From: Bacteroidota bacterium | Lineage (GTDB): Bacteria; Bacteroidota; Bacteroidia; UKL13-3 | Reading direction: 5' to 3' | Length of the DNA stretch: 64,000 nt | NCBI GenBank assembly: GCA_947457395.1 | Contig: CANGVA010000009.1 | Span: forward strand, 1-64,000 | Shown here: positions 48,586 through 58,473 of the stretch, piece by piece | How positions within the stretch are numbered: the stretch's first letter is position 1 | Layout: the number at the start of each line of letters is the position of its first letter | Translations under genes and position numbers: made by a program | Notes under the pieces: generated by a model | Seen by the model: the letters and a program-made list of their open reading frames with translations, nothing else | Told to the model about the DNA's origin: nothing | Database searches by the model: none

Positions 48586-49281
48586 CTAAGCATCCCAGCC
48601 TTCTTCACCAATAAGCGGTACAAAGGCAAAGTCTTTCAATACTATTTTTTCAAAAGTCTTCTCGTCCTTTTTTATGATGCATACCATTTTCTGTGTGGCT
48701 TCATTGCCAACAGGAATTACCATAATGCCGCCAACGGCAAGCTGAGACATTAACGCTTTTGGAATAACGGGAGCTCCGGCAGTTACAATAATTTTATCAA
48801 AAGGCGCCATTTCAGGCCAACCTTTGGTTCCATCTCCACAGGTCAGCGTTGGATGATAGCCCATTTTACCAAGGAGCAGTTTGGCCTTTTTATATAGTTT
48901 CTCATGACGTTCAATAGAATACAACTTCACACCTAGTTCTATTAAAATAGCTGCCTGATAGCCTGAGCCGGTTCCTATTTCTAATACCTTTTCGCCTTTA
49001 TGTACCTGAAGTACCTGGGTTTGATAAGCAACCGTATATGGTTGAGAAATGGTTTGCCCTTCGCCAATAGGAAACGCCTTGTCAACATAGGCATGGGCAT
49101 CAAAGGTCTTGTTGAAGAAATAATGACGCGGTACCTGAAGCATGGCCTTTAAAACCGTTTTATCCGTAATGCCTTTGGCCGCAAGCTCTTCCACCAGTTT
49201 TTTTCGTGCGCCCTTGTGCTTGTATTCATCTATCATTGCAACTGCAATTACGCTGTTAATAAGGCTTAACTGCATATTCAA
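48586..49281 (-). CDS. pcm: Protein-L-isoaspartate O-methyltransferase
   Basis: VPRHYFFN, DKAFPIGEGQTISQPYTVAYQTQVL, VLEIGTGSGYQAAIL, FDKIIVTAGAPVIPKAL. Confidence 0.94.
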   Translation of the reverse strand: MNMQLSLINSVIAVAMIDEYKHKGARKKLVEELAAKGITDKTVLKAMLQVPRHYFFNKTFDAHAYVDKAFPIGEGQTISQPYTVAYQTQVLQVHKGEKVLEIGTGSGYQAAILIELGVKLYSIERHEKLYKKAKLLLGKMGYHPTLTCGDGTKGWPEMAPFDKIIVTAGAPVIPKALMSQLAVGGIMVIPVGNEATQKMVCIIKKDEKTFEKIVLKDFAFVPLIGEEGWDA

Positions 49282-49414
49282 TTGTGAACACCTGTTTGAA
49301 AATGACAGCAGCAGTGTATACTTTTCTGTTTTTTTAGAGTTTGGGTGTGTGCTTTTCGTTAATAAGTGAACATGGGGGCAGTATTGGTGGCAGATATCTT
49401 TGATTTATCAAATT

Positions 49415-50353
49415 ATGATAAAAATAGGCATTATAGGAGCCAATGAGTTGTGCAAACAGCATATTAGTCAGCTGCAGGCTTTAGACGAATTTGAAATAAT
49501 CGGCCTATTTGATCAGCATGAGGATAACGCCCATGATATCTGCAGGCAATTCAACATACCTTATATAAAAGACATTGCCAAGTTGATAGAATCTTCGGAT
49601 GCGCTTGATATACTGTCGCCTGTAGGTACTCATTTTCGTTATGCATCCAAGGCTATTATGCAATCGCGCCATGTATTGCTAAACGGACTCATTTCTGAAG
49701 ATATCAGGGAAGCCAAGCAACTAAATGAACTGGCCATAGAGGCCAATGTAAACATGAAGATACTTCATGAAGACAAGTTCCATCCGGAGTTAAAGATGCT
49801 TAAACGTCTTACAAAGAAACCTACCTATATTGAGTGTAACCGTTTTCAGCAGAAGGTTTTAAGCATATCTAACGACTCACTTATTTTTGGTATGCTGCTG
49901 CATGATATTGATTTGCTCATTACAGTTGTTGGTTCAAATGTGCGCAAAGTAGTTGCCAATGCTTCTCGAATTTTTAATGCATATATCGATTTTATAAATG
50001 TGAGGATGGAGTTTGAAAATGGTTGTATAGCAAATATTAATTGTGGTAATTTTGAGCGTAACGGTGCCAATAAAATCTTAATTTACCAGAAAAGTGATTG
50101 CATCTCACTCGATCTTGAAACATTCCAGATATCGCGTATAGCAAAAAATGAAGAGGGGCTGCTGAATGAAGTACAGGTTAATCAGTCAAAAACAAAATCA
50201 GCTGATATTATTCGTAATGAGTTGCAACATTTTGCTCAAACCATCTTGAACCGTCAACGCATTACGCATGATACCTATCAATCGTTTCAGTCGCTTCGCA
50301 TTGCCCATCAAATTATAGAAAAATTGCATCCTACAACGTTATTCGATGCGTAG
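49415..50353 (+). CDS. Gfo/Idh/MocA-family oxidoreductase
   Basis: MIKIGIIGANELCKQHISQLQALDEFEIIGLFDQH, SSDALDILSPVGTHFRYASKAIMQSRHVLLNGLIS, MLLHDIDLLITVVG. Confidence 0.85.
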   Translation: MIKIGIIGANELCKQHISQLQALDEFEIIGLFDQHEDNAHDICRQFNIPYIKDIAKLIESSDALDILSPVGTHFRYASKAIMQSRHVLLNGLISEDIREAKQLNELAIEANVNMKILHEDKFHPELKMLKRLTKKPTYIECNRFQQKVLSISNDSLIFGMLLHDIDLLITVVGSNVRKVVANASRIFNAYIDFINVRMEFENGCIANINCGNFERNGANKILIYQKSDCISLDLETFQISRIAKNEEGLLNEVQVNQSKTKSADIIRNELQHFAQTILNRQRITHDTYQSFQSLRIAHQIIEKLHPTTLFDA

Positions 50354-50404
50354 TAGTAGCATGATATTAGTTTAATCAAACTAATCAAATAATTTTGCAT
50401 TCCG

Positions 50405-51280
50405 GTGAGAATCGTATTTGTATTATTCTGTCTGTTTGGTTTAATTACCTCCTGCGCATTGCTTGATAATGAAGAGGCGACTGTACCTGCCTATATTTAT
50501 GTGCCGAATGTTAAGTTCATAACTCAGCCAAGTAAGGAGGGCGACAGTATTCATAAGTTTGTAGATGTTTGGATTTCGAGGACGGGTGTGGCCTTGGGCA
50601 CGATTGGTATACCTGCCTTATTGCCGGTAAAGTTTACTGATTCAGCAGATATTACTCTTGATGCAGGAATACTTAAATCGGGTATGAATGATGAACGTAT
50701 TCCTTATCCGCTTATACAGCCATACACGAAGCGCGTTAGATTGTTACCCGGAAAGGTAGATACAATTGTTCCTGAATTTAAGTATTATTCGCAGGCGAAG
50801 TTCCCCATTTTTGAAGATTTTGATGTGATAGGTTCATTTTTCGAATTGAACTCGCTCTATAAACAATCAGGTGATACCATTTTGCGGGTGCAGGATAAAC
50901 GTGCGTTGGTGCCGGGAAAAAATTCAGGACAACTGGTACTCTCGCCTACTACAACTACTTATCAATTGATTGCAAGTAATCCGTTAAATGATTTGCCAGG
51001 TGGCAATGCACCTGTTTTTTTGGAGTTGGATTACAATACCAATTTGCCATTAGATATAGGGTATTATTACAAGGAACCCGGACAGCCAGCAGAAACGCGT
51101 GCATCTGTTGTACAACTGTTTCCAACCAATGGCTGGAACAAAGTTTATATTGCATTGAATCTTGAAATTGCTTCTCGCAGGACAGGAACTTCATTCAGGT
51201 TTTACATAGGAACCTTTAATCCACGTTTAGAAAAAGCAGAGATTTATCTGGATAACCTAAAAGTAGTTTACCTTGATTAG
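50405..51280 (+). CDS. Hypothetical lipoprotein
   Basis: GTG start; MRIVFVLFCLFGLITSCALLDNEEA signal peptide and lipobox; C-terminal YLDNLKVVYLD. Confidence 0.75.
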   Translation: MRIVFVLFCLFGLITSCALLDNEEATVPAYIYVPNVKFITQPSKEGDSIHKFVDVWISRTGVALGTIGIPALLPVKFTDSADITLDAGILKSGMNDERIPYPLIQPYTKRVRLLPGKVDTIVPEFKYYSQAKFPIFEDFDVIGSFFELNSLYKQSGDTILRVQDKRALVPGKNSGQLVLSPTTTTYQLIASNPLNDLPGGNAPVFLELDYNTNLPLDIGYYYKEPGQPAETRASVVQLFPTNGWNKVYIALNLEIASRRTGTSFRFYIGTFNPRLEKAEIYLDNLKVVYLD

Positions 51281-52694
51281 ACTAAAGCGAAAACATACAG
51301 CTTTGTTTGTTATACTTGACTATGCAGCTGCTGTTATAGCGTGGATTACTTTTTTTGTTTACAGAAGGTATTTTATTGATGCAGGCACCATTCAGGGTTA
51401 CAGCATGCCTGTTGCTACAGATCAGAACTTATACGTAGGTCTTGTTTTTGTTCCTGTTTATTGGCTTGTGTTGTATTATCTGGCAGGCAGTTATTCGGAT
51501 GTTTGGCGTAAGTCCAGAATCAAAGAAATATCAAATACCTTTTTACTTTCAGTAATGGGTGTAACCATCCTTTTCTTTCTGCTTCTGCTAGATGATCAGG
51601 TGCGCTCTTACACGGACTATTATTATACATATGTGTTTTTACTTGGCTTACATTTTGCGATAACCGCATTATGCAGAATGGTAATTGCTACGTACATTAA
51701 AAAACAGATTGTAAAAGGCAAAATTGGTTTTCCAACTATTATCGTTGGTTATAACGAGAAGGCAAAGGCTTTAATTAACGAAATGTCAGATCGTACTTCT
51801 TCGCAAGGTTACCTGTTAAAAGGATATGTACTCGCGGAGACAGATAATCCTGTAAATGATGCAGGTATTGAATGCTTGGGTACCTATGAAAATTTGCCCG
51901 AATTAATAGAGAGGGAAGGTATAGAGGAAGTAATACTGGCCATTGAAAGTACACGCCACATGGATATCATTCGGGTAAATAATTTGCTCGAAGGGATGCG
52001 CATTAACCTGAAAATTATTCCTGATATTTATGATATGATGTCGGGTTCTGTGAAGATGCAAAACATCATGGGCACTGCGCTTATAGAAATTAAGCATGAG
52101 GTAATGCCACAGTGGCAAAAAGTATTAAAACGTGCCATTGATTTGGCTACATCTTTATTGGTACTCATTTTATTTATGCCATTATTTTTTATCCTAGCGT
52201 TGGCAGTTAAGTTATCATCACCGGGCCCTGTTTTTTTTAAACAAATAAGAATTGGAATGCATGGTAAGCCATTTTATATCTATAAGTTTAGAACCATGTA
52301 TCAGAATGCAGAGTCAGACGGGCCAGCTTTAGCTAGTAAATATGATTCTCGCATTACCGGAGTCGGCCGTGTACTTCGCAAATACAGACTAGATGAGTTG
52401 CCTCAATTTTTTAATGTATTGATTGGAGATATGTCTCTTGTAGGACCAAGACCTGAGCGTAAATATTTTATTGACCTTATTGTTCAGTTGGCACCACATT
52501 ACAAACAATTGCATAGGGTTAGACCGGGCATAACATCATGGGGTCAGGTAAAATATGGTTATGCCGAAAACGTGGAACAAATGGTTGAGCGGCTCAAATT
52601 TGATATATTGTACATAGAGAATATGTCAATTGCTGTAGACTTCCGTATTCTCATTTATACTATTAAAATTATTATACAAGGAAGTGGAAAATAG
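51273..52694 (+). CDS. Exopolysaccharide polyprenyl glycosylphosphotransferase (bacterial sugar transferase)
   Basis: N-terminal TM segments; KRAIDLATSLLVLILFMPLFFILALAVKLSSPGPVFFKQIRIGMHGKPFYIYKFRTM, GRVLRKYRLDELPQFFNVLIGDMSLVGPRPE. TTG start, 8-nt overlap with upstream gene. Confidence 0.94.
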   Translation: MIRLKRKHTALFVILDYAAAVIAWITFFVYRRYFIDAGTIQGYSMPVATDQNLYVGLVFVPVYWLVLYYLAGSYSDVWRKSRIKEISNTFLLSVMGVTILFFLLLLDDQVRSYTDYYYTYVFLLGLHFAITALCRMVIATYIKKQIVKGKIGFPTIIVGYNEKAKALINEMSDRTSSQGYLLKGYVLAETDNPVNDAGIECLGTYENLPELIEREGIEEVILAIESTRHMDIIRVNNLLEGMRINLKIIPDIYDMMSGSVKMQNIMGTALIEIKHEVMPQWQKVLKRAIDLATSLLVLILFMPLFFILALAVKLSSPGPVFFKQIRIGMHGKPFYIYKFRTMYQNAESDGPALASKYDSRITGVGRVLRKYRLDELPQFFNVLIGDMSLVGPRPERKYFIDLIVQLAPHYKQLHRVRPGITSWGQVKYGYAENVEQMVERLKFDILYIENMSIAVDFRILIYTIKIIIQGSGK

Positions 52695-52696
52695 CT

Positions 52697-53467
52697 TTAC
52701 TTGTTGCCGAAGCCTTTAAGCCTTAATTGAGTTAGCCTGCGTTTGGTATCCTCTGGAAAATCTCCCTGCATCATCCACTCATAATAAGAGGGTTCTGCCT
52801 TTAGAACTGCTTCAACGGATTTCCCTTTATGTTTACCAAAATTAAAAACTACCTCTTTTTTTTCGTTGTAAATCATTCGGCCGGCAAGATCAAAATTCTT
52901 GGACTGTCCTGTAAACTGATGAATAAAATCAACATCATTTTGCAGTTGCGGGTATCTGCTTAATTGTGCCATGAGTACTTCGTATGTTGCGCGCGTATCA
53001 GCAAGTGCAGCGTGTGCATCTACTAAATCTTTATCACAATAAAATTTATACGCAGCAGTAAGTGTGCGTTGTTCCATGATGTGGAAAATACGCTGGGCAT
53101 CTATAAACTTTCTTTGCTCAACGTCAAACTCAACACTTGCCCTTAAAAACTCCTCAACAAGCATAGGGAAATCAAATTTATTTGAGTTAAAACCACCAAA
53201 GTCACAACCTTTGAAAATATTACTTAAATCGTTTGCTTTAGATGCAAATGAAGGCTTATCTGCCACATCGCTATCTGTTATGTTGTGAATTGCTGTAGCT
53301 TCTGGCGGGATGGGTATGCCGGGATTAAAACGCATGACAGCTTCTTCCTTCTTGCCATCAGGAAAAATTTTAATATAAGCCAATTCAATGATACGGTCGG
53401 CAGATACATTTATACCGGTAGTTTCTAGGTCAAAAATAACCAACGGCCTTTTTAGTTGAAGTGTCAT
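52697..53467 (-). CDS. 3'-5' exonuclease (DnaQ-like/DEDD)
   Basis: LVIFDLETTGINVSADRIIELAYIKIFPDG, FGGFNSNKFDFPMLVEEF, DAHAALADTRATYEVL. Confidence 0.92.
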   Translation of the reverse strand: MTLQLKRPLVIFDLETTGINVSADRIIELAYIKIFPDGKKEEAVMRFNPGIPIPPEATAIHNITDSDVADKPSFASKANDLSNIFKGCDFGGFNSNKFDFPMLVEEFLRASVEFDVEQRKFIDAQRIFHIMEQRTLTAAYKFYCDKDLVDAHAALADTRATYEVLMAQLSRYPQLQNDVDFIHQFTGQSKNFDLAGRMIYNEKKEVVFNFGKHKGKSVEAVLKAEPSYYEWMMQGDFPEDTKRRLTQLRLKGFGNK

Positions 53468-53472
53468 TGTAT

Positions 53473-53937
53473 TTACGATGTTTCTGATGTTTTATGTTTT
53501 CTTGAACTTCTGGATGAATGGCTTTCTTCGCTGCTTGTATATTTATAGCCTTTTACTGCCATTAGTAACCATCCTGTAATCAAGGCAACTCCACCTATAG
53601 GTGTTATTCCTCCAAGCCATTTCAGATCTTCTCCATACCACAACATACTGGTAGAAAGCAGGTATAAGCTTCCACTGAAAATGATAGCTCCTGAAGTAAA
53701 CAGAAAAAACGCAAGTTTAACTGTTTTCTCATGCAGCCTTCTTAAAAATACAGCAAGAATGAGCAAGGCGAAGGCATGGAAAAATTGGTATCTAACCCCT
53801 GTTTCATAAACATTCAAATACTGATCTGTAATCTGTTCACGCAGGGCATGTGCCCCAAATGCACCCAATGCAAGTGCGGTACCTGCAAGGAAGCTGCCGG
53901 TTTGAAATAGCTGTTTCTGAAGTGTATGATTCGTCAT
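53473..53937 (-). CDS. DUF423-family membrane protein
   Basis: GSFLAGTALALGAFGAHALREQI, YETGVRYQFFHAFALL, GAIIFSGSLYLLS, WLGGITPIGGVALITGWLLMAV. Start moved to MTNHTLQKQ. Confidence 0.92.
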   Translation of the reverse strand: MTNHTLQKQLFQTGSFLAGTALALGAFGAHALREQITDQYLNVYETGVRYQFFHAFALLILAVFLRRLHEKTVKLAFFLFTSGAIIFSGSLYLLSTSMLWYGEDLKWLGGITPIGGVALITGWLLMAVKGYKYTSSEESHSSRSSRKHKTSETS

Positions 53938-53997
53938 AGGTTTACACAATTTTCTGTGCACAAGTAAACACATTGTTACCAAAACCCATAATTAATT

Positions 53998-56760
53998 TTG
54001 AGGACATCATCAATTAGCCAAGGCATGAGTAGATCTCTTATTTCCGGTGTGGTTGTTACAATACTGATTCTCGCATCATTGGCCACAGTTTTTTATTACA
54101 ACTTTATCCGGGTTAAAGATCGTTCAGCGATTGAGGCGGTGCCTAATGATGCTGCCATCATCATTGAAGCCACAAATCTCCCGTTAGCTTGGCACAATCT
54201 AAAGTCTTCTGATTTTTGGGTGGAGTTACAGAACAATGAAGTTGTTGCAAATTTAACCCAAAAAGTTGGTCTGATTGATTCCCTGATTAAACAAAATAAC
54301 GCGATTTCTTCTGTTGTAAATGATGAAAAATCAATCGTATCTTTTCATAAAAGCGGAATTGGTAAAATAGAATTGCTATGGGTAATTGAAACAGGAGGCT
54401 CTATAACCATTGATGATATAAGCAGTTGGATTGCACAAACCACAGGTACCAATGCAAGAAAAAGAAACTTTGAAAAGGATGAGTTGATTGATTTTGTTTC
54501 CTCAAATTCGGCTCAAACATCATTTAGCATAGCAATCAAAGATCGTTTGCTTTTGTTTGCCCAGGATGGTGCATTGGTTGAAGAGGGCCTCAGAAAACTC
54601 AGGTATAAGATACCGGCAGATACAAGAGGGTTGCAGCAAGCTGTATCGCTTGCTAAAGCTGGTTCAGAGCTGAATATTTATATAAACTATGCGACCATTC
54701 CATCATTTTTAAGCGTATTTACAAAAGTGGAGAAGTCAGATTTGCTGCACTTCTTTCAAACCTTTGCCAACTGGAGTGTTTTGGATGTGAGTATAGGGAA
54801 AGAGCGGGTAGATATAGCTGGTGTTACCTTTACTGATGATTCCCTTTTTCAGTTTCTGGATTTGTTTAAAACACAACAGCCGGTTGATCTTTCTTTTGAA
54901 AACTATTTGCCCAAAAATACCGCTTTTGCTTTAATGCTAGGTATGAGTGATTATACCAGATTTAATACCGATTTGAATGAATACCTTCAGGTAAATAATA
55001 AACTACAAGGTTATATTGCATACAACGATAGTTTAGAGAACCGTTATGATATTGATATTGCAAGGCAGCTCATTTCATTTGCAGGTAAAAAAGCAGCACT
55101 CTTTATGACTGAGCCAACGGGTGATGATCCTTCACGTTTTCTGATGGCTGCAGCTCAGTTCACAAATCCGCAACAAGTGCAGCAAGTGTTGCAGGGATAT
55201 GTTCAGGCTATAGATAAGAGGGGTGAGGGCGACTCAGTATTGTTTTATCATAATGGGGTACTTATTAACAGAATAAAACTCGGAAATTTTCTTAAACTAA
55301 TCTATGGCAATACGTTTGAGCACATAAGCAACCCGTTTTATTTTATAAAAGAAGATGTATTTTATTTTGCCAATGATTTAAACACGCTTAAGTTATTAAT
55401 AGATCAGGTAACCTCAGGTAATATAATGGCTGCGGATTCTGGCTACAAAGCTTTTGCTCAAAGATCTTCTGCTATGGCAAACGTAGCAGTTTATGTGAGT
55501 CCGTCCAGGCTCAATCAGTTCCCTGCCATGCTTGCCGATAATGATTTTTTCAGTGCTTGGAATCGTTATCAGTATGATTTTAAGAAGGCTGAGCATATCG
55601 CTGTTCAGTTTGCTGCAACCGGCAATAAGGCATTTTATACCAACATCAACTTTAATTATAATGCATCCTTTAATGAAGGAAGTAAAGTTATGTGGATGGT
55701 TAAACTGGATACTTCCCTGCTTACACCACCTCAGGTACTATTTAACACTGCACTCAACCAAAACTGTATCCTTGCTCAGGATATAAATAAAACACTTTAT
55801 TTTATAAATAACTCAGGTGCCATTTTGTGGCGCACACGTTTTTCTGAGCCTGTGTGGGGTAAAATTCATACCGTTGATTTATATCAGAATGGTAAAATGC
55901 AGTATTTGTTTCAGACAGCATCTGCTGTTTATCTAATCGATGATAACGGAAGAAATATGCCGGGGTATCCGGTTCGGTTACCGGGCAAGGCATCTGCTCC
56001 GCTATCCTTATTTGATTTTTATGGAGATAGCCTTCTTACCTATTTTATTCCATTAGAAAATAAGCGTATCATGGGTTATCAACTTTCCGGTAAACCAATG
56101 CAAGGATGGAATCCTAAATCAATAGATGATAAAATAAGCGGAAGCATTCAATATACTTCAAGAGGCGACCAAAGGATTATTTATGCAACAGGACAAAAAG
56201 GTAAGCTATATGCATATCAGCTAAAAGGCGAAGCTGCTGAATTGCCTGAGGAGTGGCAGCAATCCATCTTCAATTCAGTGTATCTTAATTTTACCGATTC
56301 GTTAAATTCATATGCTTATTATACTGATACTTCCTTGGCGTGTTATTATGCAATAGTTAGGAATCAAACTGTTGTTGATGAAAGGCTGGTTTCTTCATCC
56401 ATAAGGCCTTCAATGGTGCGATATATTGCTACAGATGTTGGATTACAATTTATTTTGCTAAAAGATTTAGATGCTTCGCTTGCGGTGCTCAATACAGCAC
56501 AAGCGCCTGAGCAGGAAGTATTGTATACCACTATTGATACATTGCCTCAAATTCAAGTGTGGTCAGTATTTAATGATCAATATGTACTTGTTCAGGCTGC
56601 AGGTACTCTTCAGTTAACAAATCTCACAGGCAGTAATATAATAAACCTGCCTGCATTCAGCGGAAAGGCAGTTGGCCTTGGTGATTTATATCTTGATCGC
56701 AGCAGATGCCTTATTTATACGGATGCCTTGAATAACCTGATACTGTTTAAGCAGAAATAG
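53998..56760 (+). CDS. Uncharacterised envelope protein: TM anchor, DUF3352-like region, C-terminal beta-propeller-like region
   Basis: 920 aa; one N-terminal TM (GVVVTILILASLATVFYYNFIRV), AVPNDAAIIIEATNLPLAWHNLKSSDFWVELQ; C-terminal repeats ILAQDINKTLYFINNSGAILWRTRF and IIYATGQKGKLYAYQLKGE resemble PQQ-like propeller blades. Start TTG uncertain. Confidence 0.75.
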   Translation: MRTSSISQGMSRSLISGVVVTILILASLATVFYYNFIRVKDRSAIEAVPNDAAIIIEATNLPLAWHNLKSSDFWVELQNNEVVANLTQKVGLIDSLIKQNNAISSVVNDEKSIVSFHKSGIGKIELLWVIETGGSITIDDISSWIAQTTGTNARKRNFEKDELIDFVSSNSAQTSFSIAIKDRLLLFAQDGALVEEGLRKLRYKIPADTRGLQQAVSLAKAGSELNIYINYATIPSFLSVFTKVEKSDLLHFFQTFANWSVLDVSIGKERVDIAGVTFTDDSLFQFLDLFKTQQPVDLSFENYLPKNTAFALMLGMSDYTRFNTDLNEYLQVNNKLQGYIAYNDSLENRYDIDIARQLISFAGKKAALFMTEPTGDDPSRFLMAAAQFTNPQQVQQVLQGYVQAIDKRGEGDSVLFYHNGVLINRIKLGNFLKLIYGNTFEHISNPFYFIKEDVFYFANDLNTLKLLIDQVTSGNIMAADSGYKAFAQRSSAMANVAVYVSPSRLNQFPAMLADNDFFSAWNRYQYDFKKAEHIAVQFAATGNKAFYTNINFNYNASFNEGSKVMWMVKLDTSLLTPPQVLFNTALNQNCILAQDINKTLYFINNSGAILWRTRFSEPVWGKIHTVDLYQNGKMQYLFQTASAVYLIDDNGRNMPGYPVRLPGKASAPLSLFDFYGDSLLTYFIPLENKRIMGYQLSGKPMQGWNPKSIDDKISGSIQYTSRGDQRIIYATGQKGKLYAYQLKGEAAELPEEWQQSIFNSVYLNFTDSLNSYAYYTDTSLACYYAIVRNQTVVDERLVSSSIRPSMVRYIATDVGLQFILLKDLDASLAVLNTAQAPEQEVLYTTIDTLPQIQVWSVFNDQYVLVQAAGTLQLTNLTGSNIINLPAFSGKAVGLGDLYLDRSRCLIYTDALNNLILFKQK

Positions 56761-56796
56761 ATAAAAAATACTATCTTCGGAACAAATATCCAAAGA

Positions 56797-58473
56797 ATGA
56801 AGGCCTTAAGAGGTTTATTGTATCTAAGTTTATTTTTATTGGTTTTGCCTTTTTCTTCTTGTTTGAAAGATAAACTGGAAGAGTTGGGCGATATTCAATC
56901 CATCCAGGCTGCACCGGAATTTGCTATACCACTCCTTGACGCTACACTAAGTATCAGTAAACTTTATAATAAAAATACAACTGCGGGTTTTCTTCAGTCA
57001 GATTCAAACAATTTTTTAACCTTTATTTTTTCTGATGAAGACAGTTTAAGTCCGAAACAGTTGATTAAGATTCCGCAATTACAATTTGGGTATCAGCTCC
57101 AAATGGATGCTGGTATGGTGGCTCAGTTTAATGCGTTGGGGCGCTTTTCAAATACATTGAGTAGTTATGCAGTTTTTAAAACGCCTAATAAGGAACGAAT
57201 CAAATCCTATCGAATCAGAAAAGGTTCATTCAGCATCAACATTTCTTCTGCATTCCGACATGATGTTACACTTATTACTACTTATCCTACCATCACGAAA
57301 AACGGCAGGCCACTGGTTGATACCATAAGAGCTATTTATAACGGACAGGTGCCACAGGTTGTAAATAAAACTTTTGTTCTTGATGGTTATGATGTAGATC
57401 TTTCTGACGGTGGCATTAGCTATAATGTTATACCTTACCTCCTTGAAATTGATATTGTAAAAAATCAAGGTCAACCGATTAATGTAAGTGATTTAATTTC
57501 GATTACTGAGACTTTTAATATTGAGGAGTATAGTTTTATAAAGGGATATCTGGGTAGAATTGAAATACTTAACACAACGGAAAATACAAGTTTTGATATT
57601 TTTGAAAAGCAGATAGAGCGAAATCTATTCTTAAATGATCCAAAAATCCTTTTCAAAGTAGAGAACGCCATTGGTATGCCACTTACTTGTAAAATTACCA
57701 ATCTGGTTGTTACTTCCGCATCAGGGGTAGAAGTTCCGATAAATATTGATCCGCTGAGAGATACCTTTACGCTTGCATATCCAACACGTATTGGCGACAG
57801 AATTATTAGCGAATACGTGATTGATAAGAATAATTCCAATATTGATTCATTGATATCAACAGCACCACAAAATTTAAAATATGAGTTAGAATTTACGGCT
57901 AATTATTTAGAGAATATTGCGGAGGATAATTTTATAATCTGGGATAACACATTTAAGGTTTCTTCAGTAGCAAGTATTCCGCTTGATTTAAAAGTGCTGA
58001 AGTATGTGATCAAAACCCCAGGCACTTTAAACCCCATTACTGATAAAGATCTTCAGCCGGATCCGGCCGTTGATTTGGATATGGGAACAAATGGAGCTAC
58101 CCTTGCTTTTTATGCGGAAAACTATCTTCCGTTCGCAGCTGACTTTCAACTTGATTTTAGAAAGAAGGAGTTAATTAACGGGGTGGATTCTTCTGTTTCT
58201 GTATTTTTGTTACCTGCTAACCCTACACTTATTCCTGGTTCAACAGTTGACGGGAATGGTAATATCGTAAAACCCGGAACTTCTTTGAACGAATTAAAAC
58301 TAACCAAGCAGCAATTTGATTTACTTAGGCAATGTGATAAGTATGAGTTTGTTTCAAGGGCAGCTACATCTAACAGTAATGGTAACTTCCCATTTGTAAA
58401 AGTATATAGCAATCAATACTTGCGTTTAAGGGCAGGTTTTAAAGGCAATGTTAAAGTGAAGGCCAAGCTATGA
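56797..58473 (+). CDS. Hypothetical lipoprotein
   Basis: MKALRGLLYLSLFLLVLPFSSCLKDKLEELG signal peptide and lipobox; 558 aa with no recognisable catalytic motif. Confidence 0.75.
   Translation: MKALRGLLYLSLFLLVLPFSSCLKDKLEELGDIQSIQAAPEFAIPLLDATLSISKLYNKNTTAGFLQSDSNNFLTFIFSDEDSLSPKQLIKIPQLQFGYQLQMDAGMVAQFNALGRFSNTLSSYAVFKTPNKERIKSYRIRKGSFSINISSAFRHDVTLITTYPTITKNGRPLVDTIRAIYNGQVPQVVNKTFVLDGYDVDLSDGGISYNVIPYLLEIDIVKNQGQPINVSDLISITETFNIEEYSFIKGYLGRIEILNTTENTSFDIFEKQIERNLFLNDPKILFKVENAIGMPLTCKITNLVVTSASGVEVPINIDPLRDTFTLAYPTRIGDRIISEYVIDKNNSNIDSLISTAPQNLKYELEFTANYLENIAEDNFIIWDNTFKVSSVASIPLDLKVLKYVIKTPGTLNPITDKDLQPDPAVDLDMGTNGATLAFYAENYLPFAADFQLDFRKKELINGVDSSVSVFLLPANPTLIPGSTVDGNGNIVKPGTSLNELKLTKQQFDLLRQCDKYEFVSRAATSNSNGNFPFVKVYSNQYLRLRAGFKGNVKVKAKL

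Noticed and set aside
48567-48594. GATGCTT...AAGCATC hairpin at the SDR/pcm junction as a terminator
   Set aside because: Imperfect stem with a bulge, no T-run on either strand, overlaps the pcm stop codon.
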